Source of the DNA: Roseibium sp. Sym1
GTDB lineage: Bacteria; Pseudomonadota; Alphaproteobacteria; Rhizobiales; Stappiaceae
NCBI RefSeq assembly: GCF_027359675.1
Contig: NZ_CP114786.1
Location: forward strand, 1,616,501 to 1,680,500
DNA length: 64,000 nucleotides
Direction: 5' to 3'
Shown here: piece after piece, positions 17,559-26,412 of the stretch
Position numbering within the stretch: the first letter of the stretch is position 1
Layout of the letters: every line of letters starts with the position of its first letter
Program-made: the position numbers and the translations under genes
The notes under the pieces: generated by a model
Database searches by the model: none
What the model was told of the DNA's origin: nothing
The model's input: the letters and a program-made list of their open reading frames with translations, nothing else

Positions 17559-18500
17559 CTAGAAACTTCTGGTCGGGCGGTCGAAGACCCGGCGCCCGAA
17601 CAGGCTGCCGGTCAGCTCGACCATCAGGCGCGCGGTTTTTCCGCGTTCGTCCAGGAAAGGGTTGAGCTCGACAAGATCGAGCGAAGTGACGAGGCCGCTG
17701 TCGTGGAGCATCTCCATCACCAGATGGGCCTCGCGGAAACTTGCGCCGCCGGGCACGGTGGTGCCGACGGCCGGAGCGATGTCAGGGTCGAGAAAATCGA
17801 CATCCAGGCTGACATGAAGCAGGCCGTTTTCAGCGCGAACCCGCTCCAGGAAAGGCCTCAGAAGGTTGTGAATGCCTTCTTCGTCGACCCGGCGCATGTC
17901 GGCGACACCGACACCGTGATCGAGCAACAGCTTGCGTTCCGCATCGTCGATGGACCGCACGCCCAGGATCTCGACATTTTCGGGTTTCAGCGTGTGCTCG
18001 AAGGGAGCGCCGAGCAGCTCGTCGAAGCCGGGCAGACCGCACAGGAACGCCAGCGGCGTGCCGTGCAGGTTGCCGCTGCCTGTGCTGTCGAACGTATGGA
18101 AATCCGAATGGGCATCGAGCCAGAGCACGAACAGAGGCCGGCCCAGCGCCGCAGCGGCTTTGGCCTGGCCGGAAACGGTGCCTGCTGCCATGGCATGGTC
18201 GCCGCCCAGATAGACCGGCACCACCGGGCCTTCCCCCAGTTCGGCGGCCTTGGCATGCAGGGCCCTGGTCCAGGCCACATAGGCCGGATAGTTCTTCAGG
18301 ACAGGATTGGGTGGTGTGACGTCGCCGATTTCCAGCGGCCGGATGTTGCCATGGTCGGCAACCGAATGGCCCAGCGCCTCCAGGGTCTCTGCCAGGCCGG
18401 CCGTGCGATAGGCATCCGGGCCCATCAGGCAGCCGCGCCGGCCCGCGCCTTCGTCCACCGGTGCCCCGACCAGGGCTATCTGTTTCCTGACGACGTTCAC
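17559..18500 (-). CDS. rocF: Arginase
   Basis: 313 residues from GTG 18500 (NVVRKQIALVGAPVDEGAGRRG), chosen for the GGAG 6-7 bases upstream; ATG 18530 would add 10 residues. Manganese ligands are in YLGGDHAMAAG, LWLDAHSDFHT and SLDVDFLDPDIAP, the three ureohydrolase motifs. The HSDFH variant and CLMGPDAYR at the start fit arginase rather than agmatinase. It hydrolyses arginine to ornithine and urea, feeding ocd. A divergent Lrp-type regulator gene lies 129 bp away. Confidence 0.95.
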   Translation of the reverse strand: MNVVRKQIALVGAPVDEGAGRRGCLMGPDAYRTAGLAETLEALGHSVADHGNIRPLEIGDVTPPNPVLKNYPAYVAWTRALHAKAAELGEGPVVPVYLGGDHAMAAGTVSGQAKAAAALGRPLFVLWLDAHSDFHTFDSTGSGNLHGTPLAFLCGLPGFDELLGAPFEHTLKPENVEILGVRSIDDAERKLLLDHGVGVADMRRVDEEGIHNLLRPFLERVRAENGLLHVSLDVDFLDPDIAPAVGTTVPGGASFREAHLVMEMLHDSGLVTSLDLVELNPFLDERGKTARLMVELTGSLFGRRVFDRPTRSF

Positions 18501-18629
18501 ATGTGTCTCCGCCCGAATTGGTTGTTCCATAAGTGTGCTGAAACGCCGCGGCGGAGTAAATCCGGACACTTGATCAAATGCGCAGTCAGATTTATCACTT
18601 TGGCAAGTTGATATGATCGGAATGAGAAG

Positions 18630-19091
18630 ATGGATGATCTGGACCTGCGTCTGATTTCGCTTCTGCGGCATGACGGCCGCAGATCGGTGTCCGAATTGGC
18701 AAGCGACCTGAAGGTGTCGCGCGCAACCGTGCGCTCGCGCATGGAAAAGCTGATCGACAGCGGCGAGATCCTGGGCTTCACCGCCGTATTGCGCGACGAC
18801 TGGCGCGATCTGCCGATCCGCGCGGTCACCCTGGTGGTGGTCGACGGTCACAATACCGAACCGGTGATCCGCCGTTTGAGTGCCATGACGGAGGTGCGCG
18901 CGATTCATTCCACAAACGGCAAGTGGGACCTTGTTCTGGACATCGCCACGCGGGATCTTGCGGCCTTTGACGATGCGCTCAACCGCATCCGCCTGATCGA
19001 GGGCATCACCGGCACGGAGACCAATCTCCTTCTCAACACCCGCAAGGGCCCGGCGGCGTCGGCGGGCGAGTTCAAGGACGTGCTGGGGTAA
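18630..19091 (+). CDS. Lrp/AsnC family transcriptional regulator
   Basis: 153 residues. N-terminal winged helix DDLDLRLISLLRHDGRRSVSE, then LASDLKVSRATVRSRMEKL, followed by the RAM ligand domain (IRAVTLVVVDGHNTEP...TGTETNLLLNTRK). It is divergent from rocF-ocd. Arginase operons in this group are often controlled by such a neighbour, induced by arginine or ornithine; that role is inferred from position. The gap 18501-18629 is AT-rich compared with its surroundings, as expected for a control region. Confidence 0.93.
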   Translation: MDDLDLRLISLLRHDGRRSVSELASDLKVSRATVRSRMEKLIDSGEILGFTAVLRDDWRDLPIRAVTLVVVDGHNTEPVIRRLSAMTEVRAIHSTNGKWDLVLDIATRDLAAFDDALNRIRLIEGITGTETNLLLNTRKGPAASAGEFKDVLG

Positions 19092-19135
19092 CGCGTCGGA
19101 CGAAGCTCGGCAATGGAAAGCTGTTGCCCCCGGAC

Positions 19136-19246
19136 AACCTCTCCCCTGGGGGAGAGGTTGGTGCGCAGCGCCGGGTGAGGGGGCAAACCTCTCGGGATAC
19201 GGACACGTTTGCCCCCTCACCCTGGCCCTCTCCCAATGGGAGAGGG
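19136..19246. repeat. Intergenic palindromic repeat cluster
   Basis: Three stems in a row: 19136-19146 / 19149-19159 (aacctctcccc); 19173-19188 / 19207-19222 (gggtgagggggcaaac); 19226-19234 / 19238-19246 (ccctctccc). This is the common 'gggtgagggg' type of intergenic repeat found in many Hyphomicrobiales. It may end transcription of the Lrp gene. Confidence 0.75.
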
Positions 19247-19385
19247 AACATTTGGGCTCGCACTCGAACAAGACTTTTCCATATGGACAAAATCAACGAC
19301 CGCCAAACCGGATCGCAAATCGGGTCGCACCAGCGTCCTGGGCCGACTAAGATCGCGGCAGACTTGAAGACGTGATGAGACGACC

Positions 19386-20303
19386 ATGACCAGAGCCCTC
19401 GATCTTGCCAGCCTGACATCCGATCCGACGCCGATCTCGGTCGGCGCGGAGGCCGCCGAAAACTACGATGTCGTCCGACAGACCCTGAAGCGGATCACCG
19501 AGGACTGGCGCGAGCAGCCCAGCCTGGAGCAGCTTGCCAAAGAGGTCGGCCTGCAGCCGATCCAGCTGCAGCGCGTGTTCTCGCGCTGGGCCGGGCTGAC
19601 GCCGAAACAGTTCCTGCAGGCAATCACGCTGGACCATGCCAAGGCGCTGTTGCGCGACTCCGCCAGCGTGCTGGACGCGACCTACGAGGTCGGCCTGTCC
19701 GGCTCCGGCCGTCTGCACGATCTCTTTGTGACCCACGAAGCCATGACGCCGGGCGATTACCGCAACCGCGGCGCCGGGCTGAAAATTGCCTTTGGCTTTC
19801 ATCCTTCCCCCTTCGGCCAGGTGCTGGTGATGGCAACGGACAAGGGCCTTGCCGGGCTCGGCTTTGCCGATCCGGGTGACGAGGACAACGCCCTGACCGA
19901 CATGTGCGAACGCTGGCCCGCGGCTGAGTTCGTTCAGGACCAGGACGCCACCGCCGGATACGCCCGGCGCGTGTTCGACCCGCAGAAATGGCAGGAAGAC
20001 CAGCCGCTGAACATCGTCATGATCGGCACGGATTTCGAAATCCGGGTGTGGCAGACGCTGTTGAAGATCCCGATGGGCGCGGCGACAACCTATTCCGACA
20101 TTGCCGCCTGCCTCGGCAAACCCAAGGCCTCGCGCGCCGTCGGCACCGCCGTCGGCCGCAACCCGCTCTCGTTCGTCGTGCCCTGCCACCGGGTGCTCGC
20201 CAAGGGCGGCAAGCTCGGCGGCTACCACTGGGGCCTCACCCGCAAGCGGGCCATTCTCGGCTGGGAAAGCGGCCTGGCGGGACCGGTCCTGGAGTGCATT
20301 TGA
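19386..20303 (+). CDS. Ada-like AraC-HTH / methylated-DNA-cysteine methyltransferase
   Basis: 305 residues. The N-terminal AraC-type helix-turn-helix (about 25-115) contains SLEQLAKEVGLQPIQLQRVF and GLTPKQFLQA. The C-terminal O6-methylguanine methyltransferase domain has GAATTYSDIAACLGKPKASRAVG and the acceptor cysteine in VVPCHRV, with KGGKLGGYHWGL after it. The phosphotriester-accepting domain of E. coli Ada is absent, so the usual route from methyl damage to activator status is missing. It repairs O6-methylguanine; whether it also regulates genes is unclear. Confidence 0.93.
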   Translation: MTRALDLASLTSDPTPISVGAEAAENYDVVRQTLKRITEDWREQPSLEQLAKEVGLQPIQLQRVFSRWAGLTPKQFLQAITLDHAKALLRDSASVLDATYEVGLSGSGRLHDLFVTHEAMTPGDYRNRGAGLKIAFGFHPSPFGQVLVMATDKGLAGLGFADPGDEDNALTDMCERWPAAEFVQDQDATAGYARRVFDPQKWQEDQPLNIVMIGTDFEIRVWQTLLKIPMGAATTYSDIAACLGKPKASRAVGTAVGRNPLSFVVPCHRVLAKGGKLGGYHWGLTRKRAILGWESGLAGPVLECI

Positions 20304-20339
20304 AGGAAGACGGGGCGCTAACGCGCAGCATTGGTTCTT

Positions 20340-20396
20340 GGTACCCCCACCCCTAACCCCTCCCCACAAGGGGGAGGGGTTAGGGGTGGGGGTACC
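20340..20396. terminator. Perfect 26-bp hairpin between the Ada-like gene and the DUF559 remnant
   Basis: Arms 20340-20365 and 20371-20396 are perfect inverted copies (ggtacccccacccctaaccc and so on), with a 5-base loop acaag. There is no T-run. It belongs to a 'ccctaacccctcccc' type of intergenic repeat common in the group and could stop transcription from either side. The stop of the out-of-frame DUF559 tail lies inside it. Confidence 0.75.
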
Positions 20397-20752
20397 CTGT
20401 AACTTCCAAACCGAGATGAAGTCGAATAGCCGTGACGACCCCTTCCAGGTTTTCCTCAACTTCGGTCGCCTGGAATCAAGCCTTCCTTCATTAGCCACGC
20501 GTCTCTCGATGCGTCGTGTCGTTGTTGAGCTGGGAAGGAATGCACGTCACCGTCAATCTCGATGACGAGCTTGCGCGAGAAAACAGCGAAATCCGCAACG
20601 TATGGGCCAATCGGGGCTTGCCGGCGGACACGAATTCCGCCGGCCTTCAATTCCCTTAGCGCTCGCCACAAGGCCTTCTCGCCCCTGGTCTGCTCCCTTC
20701 TGAGCCTCTGAGCCGACCGTCTAGTCTTCGCAGTGATACCTGTCGGAGACAT
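20380..20752 (-). pseudogene. DUF559 (Vsr-like endonuclease) gene, frameshifted
   Basis: The frame from ATG 20752 gives a good DUF559 start: RREQTRGEKALWRALRE, then RVRRQAPIGPYVADFAVF and KLVIEIDGDVHSF. It stops early after MKEGLIPGDRS (stop at 20456). In the next frame the missing tail is recognisable as FQATEVEENLEGVVTAIRLHL, ending at the stop 20380-20382. The GFRVLRF-type segment between them is shortened, so a deletion of about 10 bases (not a multiple of three) best explains it. The nuclease fold would lack its C-terminal strand. A sequencing error is possible but would have to be several bases. Confidence 0.75.
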
Positions 20753-20764
20753 CGGCCGGGCGTC

Positions 20765-22030
20765 CTAATGCACCGGTCCCTGCGGCATCGGGTAGTTGCC
20801 GGTGATTTCCCAGCCGAAGGCGGTGAGGCGTTCGGCGGCCATGGGGGTGAGGTCGCCGGTGATCAGGAAATCGACGCCCGATGGCGGAAAGGGCAGACCG
20901 GCGAGACCCTCGTGCATGGCGGAAAAACTCCGGGCCACCGTCTCGGTCCAGGACACCATGTCGAGCGGCAGTACAATGGCGGCAATGCCGTCCCGGCGGA
21001 TGGCGATGGGAAAACCGGTGACTTCCTTGATGTCGCCGAGACCGGAGACTGTGCGGTTGTAGGTTTCGAGCAGCACCACGCGGCGCAGCTGGAAATAGGC
21101 CAGGTCGCGACTGTCCGCATCGCCTGCCTTGGACGCGATCACCTCGAGGTCCTTCACCCCCGGCATGGCCTGGAGCTGGTAGGCCATCGCCGCCTTTTCC
21201 GACACGGTGTAGAACGGGTTGGCCGCGATCTTGGAAATGCTTGCCTCAGACACGCCGGCATTGCGGAAGGCAGTGGCCGTGCGTTCTTCAAGTTCCGACG
21301 GTGTGCTGTCCACGATCAGGTTGCGGAAATTGTCCGCCTGCCGTGTCGCGTTGACGATCAAACCGCCGGGAAGCAGGCTGGTAATCGCGCTGACCGTCCA
21401 GGTTCCGGCCGTCGTCACGCTGGCAGTCTCGTCCAGCTTCTGCGACAGCGGCTTGTAAAACGTATAGGGATCGACACCCAGGTCAACCGCCAGTTCGCGC
21501 CGGGCATGTGCCTGGCCGGTGATCGCCCTGGCAAGCTCCGCCGGAGAGCCGCCCTTGCCGCTGACCGCCGCTTCGACACCCTTGCCCAGCCGGGAAAACA
21601 TGCGGCCGACACCGGTAACCGTGCTCTTGGCCGTACCGACCGGATCGGTGACGGTGCTTTCGACGAATTCGACCGGCTTCATTGCCGCCTGTTTCAGGCC
21701 GTCGACAAAACTGGCGTCGTTCTTCAACCCTTCCAGGGCGACCAGAACCTTGAGTTCGGACAAGCGCAGTTTGAGGAGGCCATCCCCCTCGATGCGCTCG
21801 ACGCCGAGATCGGTCTGAAGCTGGAAGATGCGCAGAAATCCGTCGCTGCGCACAGGGGACAGCACGGCATAACCCGGACCGAGCTGCTTGCCGTCGAGCA
21901 CCGTGGCCGGATCCTGCTCCGGCGGGGTCTCGTATTGTTCCGTGAGCGCGGACGCCGGGCCGCACAGGAGCGTGCTGCCGACCAGCAATGCCGCCACGCG
22001 GGTGGAAAATGCAACAAACGGGCGTTTCAA
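20765..22030 (-). CDS. Secreted protein of unknown function downstream of folC
   Basis: 421 residues from TTG 22030, chosen because GGGGAGG lies 5-6 bases upstream and the reading begins with a clear signal peptide (KRPFVAFSTRVAALLVGS to PASA). The mature protein starts LTEQYETPPEQDPATVL. A segment at about 110-180 has DPVGTAKSTVTGVGRMFSRLGKGV, suggestive of amphipathic helices; the rest is mixed alpha/beta. No family is recognised. It follows folC by 46 bp on the same strand and probably shares its transcript. Periplasmic location is inferred. Confidence 0.78.
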   Translation of the reverse strand: MKRPFVAFSTRVAALLVGSTLLCGPASALTEQYETPPEQDPATVLDGKQLGPGYAVLSPVRSDGFLRIFQLQTDLGVERIEGDGLLKLRLSELKVLVALEGLKNDASFVDGLKQAAMKPVEFVESTVTDPVGTAKSTVTGVGRMFSRLGKGVEAAVSGKGGSPAELARAITGQAHARRELAVDLGVDPYTFYKPLSQKLDETASVTTAGTWTVSAITSLLPGGLIVNATRQADNFRNLIVDSTPSELEERTATAFRNAGVSEASISKIAANPFYTVSEKAAMAYQLQAMPGVKDLEVIASKAGDADSRDLAYFQLRRVVLLETYNRTVSGLGDIKEVTGFPIAIRRDGIAAIVLPLDMVSWTETVARSFSAMHEGLAGLPFPPSGVDFLITGDLTPMAAERLTAFGWEITGNYPMPQGPVH

Positions 22031-22076
22031 ACTGGCCTCCCCGGGACAGGACCCCAAAAGCGGATGCCGGTTCTGG

Positions 22077-23393
22077 TCAGTCCGGCGCCTGTCCGCTGCG
22101 CGCCAGAACCTCACCGGCAAGATAGAGCGATCCGCAGATCAGGATCCGCGGTGGTTCGCCGTCTTCTGCGGCGCAGGCTGCCACATCTGCCAGGGCCGCG
22201 TCCAGCGATTGGAACGGTGTTGCCTCCAGGCCAGCGCAACGCGCCAGGTCGGCGAGATCCTCCGGCGACCGGCCGGTCGAGGTGGTCATGATCGGCACGG
22301 TGCCGACATGGCGGACCAGTCCGTCGAAAGGCCTGAAGAAACCGATCGGGTCCTTGGTCGTCAGCATGCCGGCAACAAGATAGAGCGGGCGCGGCGCGCG
22401 CTCTTCCTGTTCACCCATGAATTGGGCGACGGAGAGACCCGCCCCCGGATTGTGACCGCCGTCCAGCCAGATTTCCGAGCCTTCCGGACACATGTCGACC
22501 AGAGCCCCATGGGTGATCGGCTGCAGGCGCCCCGGCCAGTTGACGGCCTTCAGGCCCTGCGCGACGGTTGCCTCATCGGGCAGGAGCCCGGCATTCTTCA
22601 AGGCTGCGATGGCAAGCCCCGCATTGGCGAACTGGTGGCGGCCGCCCAGAACGGGCATCGGCAGATCGATCAGTTCATCCTCGTCCTGATAGGCCATCCG
22701 GCCCTGATCCGCCTGGGCGACAAAATCCTGGCCGAACACTTTCAGGGGGGCGCGGTTCCAGGCCGCCTGACGGGCAATGGTGGCCAGCGCCTCGTCTTCC
22801 TGGGCCGCGCAGATGACCGGCACGCCGGGCTTGATGATGCCGGCTTTTTCGGCGGCGATGACGGCCAGATCGTCGCCCAGGAACTTCTCGTGATCCATGG
22901 AGACCGGCGTGATCACCGTTGCCAGCGGATCATCGATGACATTGGTGGCGTCGAGCCGGCCGCCCAGTCCCACTTCCAGAAGGAGAATGTCGGCGGGATG
23001 TTCGGCAAACAGCAGCAGCGCCGCGGCGGTGGTGATCTCGAAAAAGGTGATCTCCTCGCCGCCATTGGCTTCTTCACAGCGGTGCAGAGCATCGTAGAGC
23101 ACCGGATCGGAGACATAGCGACCATCGCTGCCGAGGCGGATGCGCTCGTTGAAGGAGACAAGATGCGGGGACGTGTAGACGTGACAGCGTTTGCCCGAGG
23201 CTTCCAGGATGGCGCGCATGGTCGCGGTCACCGAGCCCTTGCCGTTGGTGCCGGCAATATGGATGACCGGCGGCAGGCGGTGTTCCGGATGGCCGAGAGC
23301 AGCCAGCAGACGATGCATGCGGCCGAGGGAAAGATCGATTTCCTTCGGATGCAGGGCCAGCAGGCGGTCCAGAATTTTCGTGACTTGATCCAA
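22077..23393 (-). CDS. folC: Bifunctional folylpolyglutamate/dihydrofolate synthase
   Basis: 438 residues of the Mur-ligase-like fold. P-loop HIAGTNGKGSVTATM; the ATPase-domain segments YTSPHLVSFNERI, FFEITTAAALLLFAE and LLEVGLGGRLDATNVI; and the C-terminal WPGRLQPI and WLDGGHNPGAG are in family order. It adds glutamate to dihydropteroate and folates. It lies 137 bp downstream of accD on the same strand, the usual accD-folC order of the group. Confidence 0.97.
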   Translation of the reverse strand: MDQVTKILDRLLALHPKEIDLSLGRMHRLLAALGHPEHRLPPVIHIAGTNGKGSVTATMRAILEASGKRCHVYTSPHLVSFNERIRLGSDGRYVSDPVLYDALHRCEEANGGEEITFFEITTAAALLLFAEHPADILLLEVGLGGRLDATNVIDDPLATVITPVSMDHEKFLGDDLAVIAAEKAGIIKPGVPVICAAQEDEALATIARQAAWNRAPLKVFGQDFVAQADQGRMAYQDEDELIDLPMPVLGGRHQFANAGLAIAALKNAGLLPDEATVAQGLKAVNWPGRLQPITHGALVDMCPEGSEIWLDGGHNPGAGLSVAQFMGEQEERAPRPLYLVAGMLTTKDPIGFFRPFDGLVRHVGTVPIMTTSTGRSPEDLADLARCAGLEATPFQSLDAALADVAACAAEDGEPPRILICGSLYLAGEVLARSGQAPD

Positions 23394-23530
23394 GGCGCCC
23401 TCCGCAGGGTCCCTTTGTTCCGTTAAACGCTCTTTACGCCTTTACGGGATAGCCGAACCGGACACAAGCGGACGGTCTGGAAACGTCGCATCACGCCGTT
23501 TTCCCGACGTGTTCAGGCGATGCCGGCACC

Positions 23531-24490
23531 CTAGCTGGCCGGCTCGGCTGCTTTTTCCGCGGGTTGTTCGGGTTTTTCCTCCGGTTTTGCCTCGGCCTCC
23601 GGAGCCGGTTCCTTCGGCGCTTCAAGCTTCGGCAACTCGACCTCGCGCTTCATCAGGATGCCGCAGATACGCGCCAGCGTCTCGCGCATTTTCTGGCGCG
23701 GCACCACCATGTCGATCATGCCGTGATCGAGCAGGTATTCGGCGGTCTGGAAATCGTCCGGCAGTTTTTCGCGCACGGTCTGTTCGATCACGCGGCGGCC
23801 GGCAAAGCCGATCTGCGCGCCCGGCTCGGCAATGTGGACGTCACCAAGCATTGCGTAGGAGGCGGAGACACCGCCCGTGGTCGGGTTGGTCAGCACGACG
23901 ATATAGGGCAGGCCGGCCTCGCGCAGCATCTGAACGCCCACGGTGGTGCGCGGCATCTGCATCAGGGAGAGAATGCCTTCCTGCATGCGGGCACCGCCCG
24001 AGGCGGCAAACATCACGAACGGGGTCTTGTCCTCGACCGCCTTCAGCATGCCCGCCAGGATCGCCTCGCCGGCGGCCATGCCGAGCGAGCCGGCGATGAA
24101 ATCGAAATTCTGGACGGCCGCGGTGAAGTCCATGCCGTTGATCTGGCCCTGGGCGACCAGAACCGCCTCATCCTCGCCCGAGCGGGCACGGGCTTCCTTC
24201 AGGCGCTCGGAATAGCGCTTTGAATCGCGGAACTTGTGGGGATCGGCGTGAACCTCGGGGGTCTTGACGTTGGTGTACCTGCCGTCGTCGAACAGCGCTT
24301 CCAGGCGCTTGCGCGCAGGCATGCGCATGTGGTGGCCGGAATTCGGGATCACCCAGAGATTGGCTTCCAGATCCCGGTGAAACACCATCTCGCCGGTTTC
24401 CGGGCACTTGATCCAGAGGTTTTCCGGAACTTCGCGCTTCTTCCAGAGATCGCGGATCTTGGGGCGTACGATAGAGTTGATCCAGTTCAC
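23531..24490 (-). CDS. accD: Acetyl-CoA carboxylase carboxyltransferase subunit beta
   Basis: 319 residues. The carboxyltransferase core is clear: [55 protein letters not shown] and [17 protein letters not shown]. The N-terminal zinc ribbon is degenerate: only Cys29 of the four expected cysteines remains, the others being Thr32, Ile48 and Ser51, as in other Hyphomicrobiales AccD proteins. The Glu/Pro/Ala-rich tail is dispensable-looking. With AccA it transfers the carboxyl group from biotin to acetyl-CoA in fatty-acid synthesis. Confidence 0.97.
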   Translation of the reverse strand: MNWINSIVRPKIRDLWKKREVPENLWIKCPETGEMVFHRDLEANLWVIPNSGHHMRMPARKRLEALFDDGRYTNVKTPEVHADPHKFRDSKRYSERLKEARARSGEDEAVLVAQGQINGMDFTAAVQNFDFIAGSLGMAAGEAILAGMLKAVEDKTPFVMFAASGGARMQEGILSLMQMPRTTVGVQMLREAGLPYIVVLTNPTTGGVSASYAMLGDVHIAEPGAQIGFAGRRVIEQTVREKLPDDFQTAEYLLDHGMIDMVVPRQKMRETLARICGILMKREVELPKLEAPKEPAPEAEAKPEEKPEQPAEKAAEPAS

Positions 24491-24579
24491 GTCAAACGCG
24501 TCCCGTTGTCTTCAAGAACACACGCGGTGCTCGGGTTGTCCATTGGCGGAGATATGGGGTCCGCCGGAATTCCTTCAAT

Positions 24580-25413
24580 TCAGGCCGAGCGCGCGCGGGC
24601 GCAGCCGGAGGCCAGATCCGCGACAACGTCGGTCACGGCCTTGACGGTCCGGTCGGTCGCCTTGCCGGCCTCGTCGAGGCTCTCGCGAATGGCGTTGACC
24701 AGGACCGAACCGACGACGACACCATCGGCATCCTTGCCGATCACGGCAGCCTGGTCGGCGGTCTTGACGCCAAAGCCGACAGCCACGGGCAGGTCGGTAT
24801 GTCCCTTGATCCGGTTGACCGCAGCCGTTACCCGGCCGGTATCGGCAATGTTGGCACCGGTGATGCCTGTCACCGAGACGTAATAGACGAAACCGGAGGT
24901 GTTTGCCAGAACGGCGGGCAGGCGCTTGTCGTCGGTGGTCGGCGTCGCCAGCCGAATGAAATTGAGCCCTGCCTCAAGCGCGGGAATGCACAACTCGTCA
25001 TCGGCTTCGGCCGGAATATCGACGATGATGAAACCGTCCACGCCGGCGTCCTTGGCAACCTTTACGAATTTCTTCGGATCGCGCACATAGATCGGATTGT
25101 AATAGCCCATCAGGATGATCGGCGTGTCCTGGTCCTGCTTGCGGAAGGTGCGCACCATGTCCAGCGTCTTGTCCATGGTGTGACCGGCGGCCAGGGCCCG
25201 CTGGTTGCCCAGCTGGATCGGGATGCCCTCGGCCATCGGATCGGAAAACGGCATGCCCAGTTCAATGACATCGGCACCGGCGGCGGGAAGGGCGTTGAGG
25301 ACGTCCTGGGAAGTCTTCAGGTCCGGATCGCCCGCGGTGACAAAGGTGACCAGGGCCGGCCGGCCGGCTTCCGCACAGGCTTTAAAACGGCGGTCGATAC
25401 GCGTTTCCGTCAT
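24580..25413 (-). CDS. trpA: Tryptophan synthase alpha subunit
   Basis: 277 residues of the (beta/alpha)8 fold. The catalytic Glu is in [16 protein letters not shown] and the Asp in [15 protein letters not shown]. The phosphate site [12 protein letters not shown] and loop SVTGITG are present. It cleaves indole-3-glycerol phosphate and passes indole to TrpB. Its partner trpB is 2.5 kb upstream, beyond an insertion of small genes and an IS element, so trpA must have its own promoter in 25414-25557 or be read from a gene upstream of it. Confidence 0.98.
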   Translation of the reverse strand: MTETRIDRRFKACAEAGRPALVTFVTAGDPDLKTSQDVLNALPAAGADVIELGMPFSDPMAEGIPIQLGNQRALAAGHTMDKTLDMVRTFRKQDQDTPIILMGYYNPIYVRDPKKFVKVAKDAGVDGFIIVDIPAEADDELCIPALEAGLNFIRLATPTTDDKRLPAVLANTSGFVYYVSVTGITGANIADTGRVTAAVNRIKGHTDLPVAVGFGVKTADQAAVIGKDADGVVVGSVLVNAIRESLDEAGKATDRTVKAVTDVVADLASGCARARSA

Positions 25414-25557
25414 TCACTGCTACCCTTTTTGTGCTGTCCGGTGGGTCCGGAGCTTTCCCGTGTCTGCGATGTACGGGTGCAGTGCGGGCCATGTCAATCT
25501 ATCTCGTGCACATTCAGGTGCCGGCAAGCGGATCGGAAGGCTTCGGCCGGGAGCGGC

Positions 25558-25740
25558 TTACCGGCTCGGGTAGTCGATCAGGCCGATGGCACGCAGGTCG
25601 GCATCGGCACGATAGATGTGCTCGCTGCCCATGGGACGCGCGCGGGTGGCCCGGGCAACGGGACTTCCCGCACCGCGGAACACGGTGGCCAGGGGCGCTG
25701 CCGACGGTGCGCTCAATTGAAGTGCCTGCAAGGTGCTCAT
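25558..25740 (-). CDS. Possible small protein, unknown function
   Basis: 60 codons from ATG 25740 (MSTLQALQLSAPSAAP). The Ser/Ala-rich start is followed by a charged end, EHIYRADADLRAIGLIDYP. No family is recognised; the last segment recalls the DLGL part of DUF1127 proteins. The ribosome-binding site is weak (GAG next to the start). It lies in the stretch that separates trpB from trpA. Whether it is translated is uncertain. Confidence 0.4.
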   Translation of the reverse strand: MSTLQALQLSAPSAAPLATVFRGAGSPVARATRARPMGSEHIYRADADLRAIGLIDYPSR

Positions 25741-25958
25741 CTCAAACAACCATAAAACGGGCTTTGCCGCCCGGAATCACAACCGGCTTGGAATCTAGGA
25801 TTTTTTTGCACTGCAGCAACCAGAGTCCATGCAGATCAGGTCTGCATTTGATGCATGGCTGCCGTGTGAGATACGCAACGTCAGCTACTGGAAAAATGCA
25901 CTCTGTGCGTCTATGTTGACGGCTACATCAAAGCCGTCAAAACAAAAAGGAGCCGAAA

Positions 25959-26174
25959 TTGGCCCATTCCCTGTTCGAGCCCGCCCCGGAGCCCCTGAGT
26001 GAAAAGCTGTGGCGCCGCGTGAAGGATCTGAGCTTTCAAACGCGCAACGTCCCGCCTCGCCCGTCCGCGGATCAGACCGACCCGGCTCTTCTGGCGCAGG
26101 CCGGCCGCCTGGATGCCCGCGGCCGGCAGCAGCTGCTGGAAGCCGTGCTGACCACCAAGCCGATCAGGAAATAA
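25959..26174 (+). CDS. Small protein, unknown function
   Basis: 71 codons from TTG 25959, with AAGGAG seven bases upstream, which is the main support for the call. Charged, Pro-rich sequence (SLFEPAPEPLSEKLWRRVKDL, LDARGRQQLLEAVLTTKPIRK) without membrane segments or known motifs. It stands divergent from the small gene at 25558 and convergent with the DUF1127 gene at 26242. Confidence 0.55.
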   Translation: MAHSLFEPAPEPLSEKLWRRVKDLSFQTRNVPPRPSADQTDPALLAQAGRLDARGRQQLLEAVLTTKPIRK

Positions 26175-26241
26175 GGCCGCGCGGCCAAGCCGTGCAGCCT
26201 TTATCGAAATGTGCCTGCCCGAGCCGGGAGGCCGGTACCGA

Positions 26242-26412
26242 TCAGCGACGTCCGTAATGTTTCCGGAAGGCGTGATTGGTGATGTCGCTGCGCTCCAGGC
26301 CGAGATCGGCGAGCTGGGCAGTATTCATGTGGTTCAGGCGGGCGATTTCGCCAGCGACCCTGCGGGATGCGCGGAAGTCGCGGACAAATCCGGTCAGCAG
26401 ATCGAAAGCCAT
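26242..26412 (-). CDS. DUF1127 (YjiS-like) small protein
   Basis: 56 residues from ATG 26412. Reads MAFDLLTGFVRDFRASRRVA, then GEIARLNHMNTAQLADLGLE and RSDITNHAFRKHYGRR. The LNxMxxxQLADLGLxRxDI core identifies the DUF1127 family of short arginine-rich proteins, some of which bind RNA and affect phosphate and carbon metabolism in Alphaproteobacteria. The gene lies in the interruption of the trp block. AAGGA (in ccaaaggaaacagaa) precedes the start on the minus strand. Confidence 0.85.
   Translation of the reverse strand: MAFDLLTGFVRDFRASRRVAGEIARLNHMNTAQLADLGLERSDITNHAFRKHYGRR

Noticed and set aside
19347..20498. 383-codon minus-strand frame across the Ada-like gene
   Set aside because: It covers the methyltransferase motifs in antisense; only its first residues overlap the DUF559 remnant and in the wrong frame.
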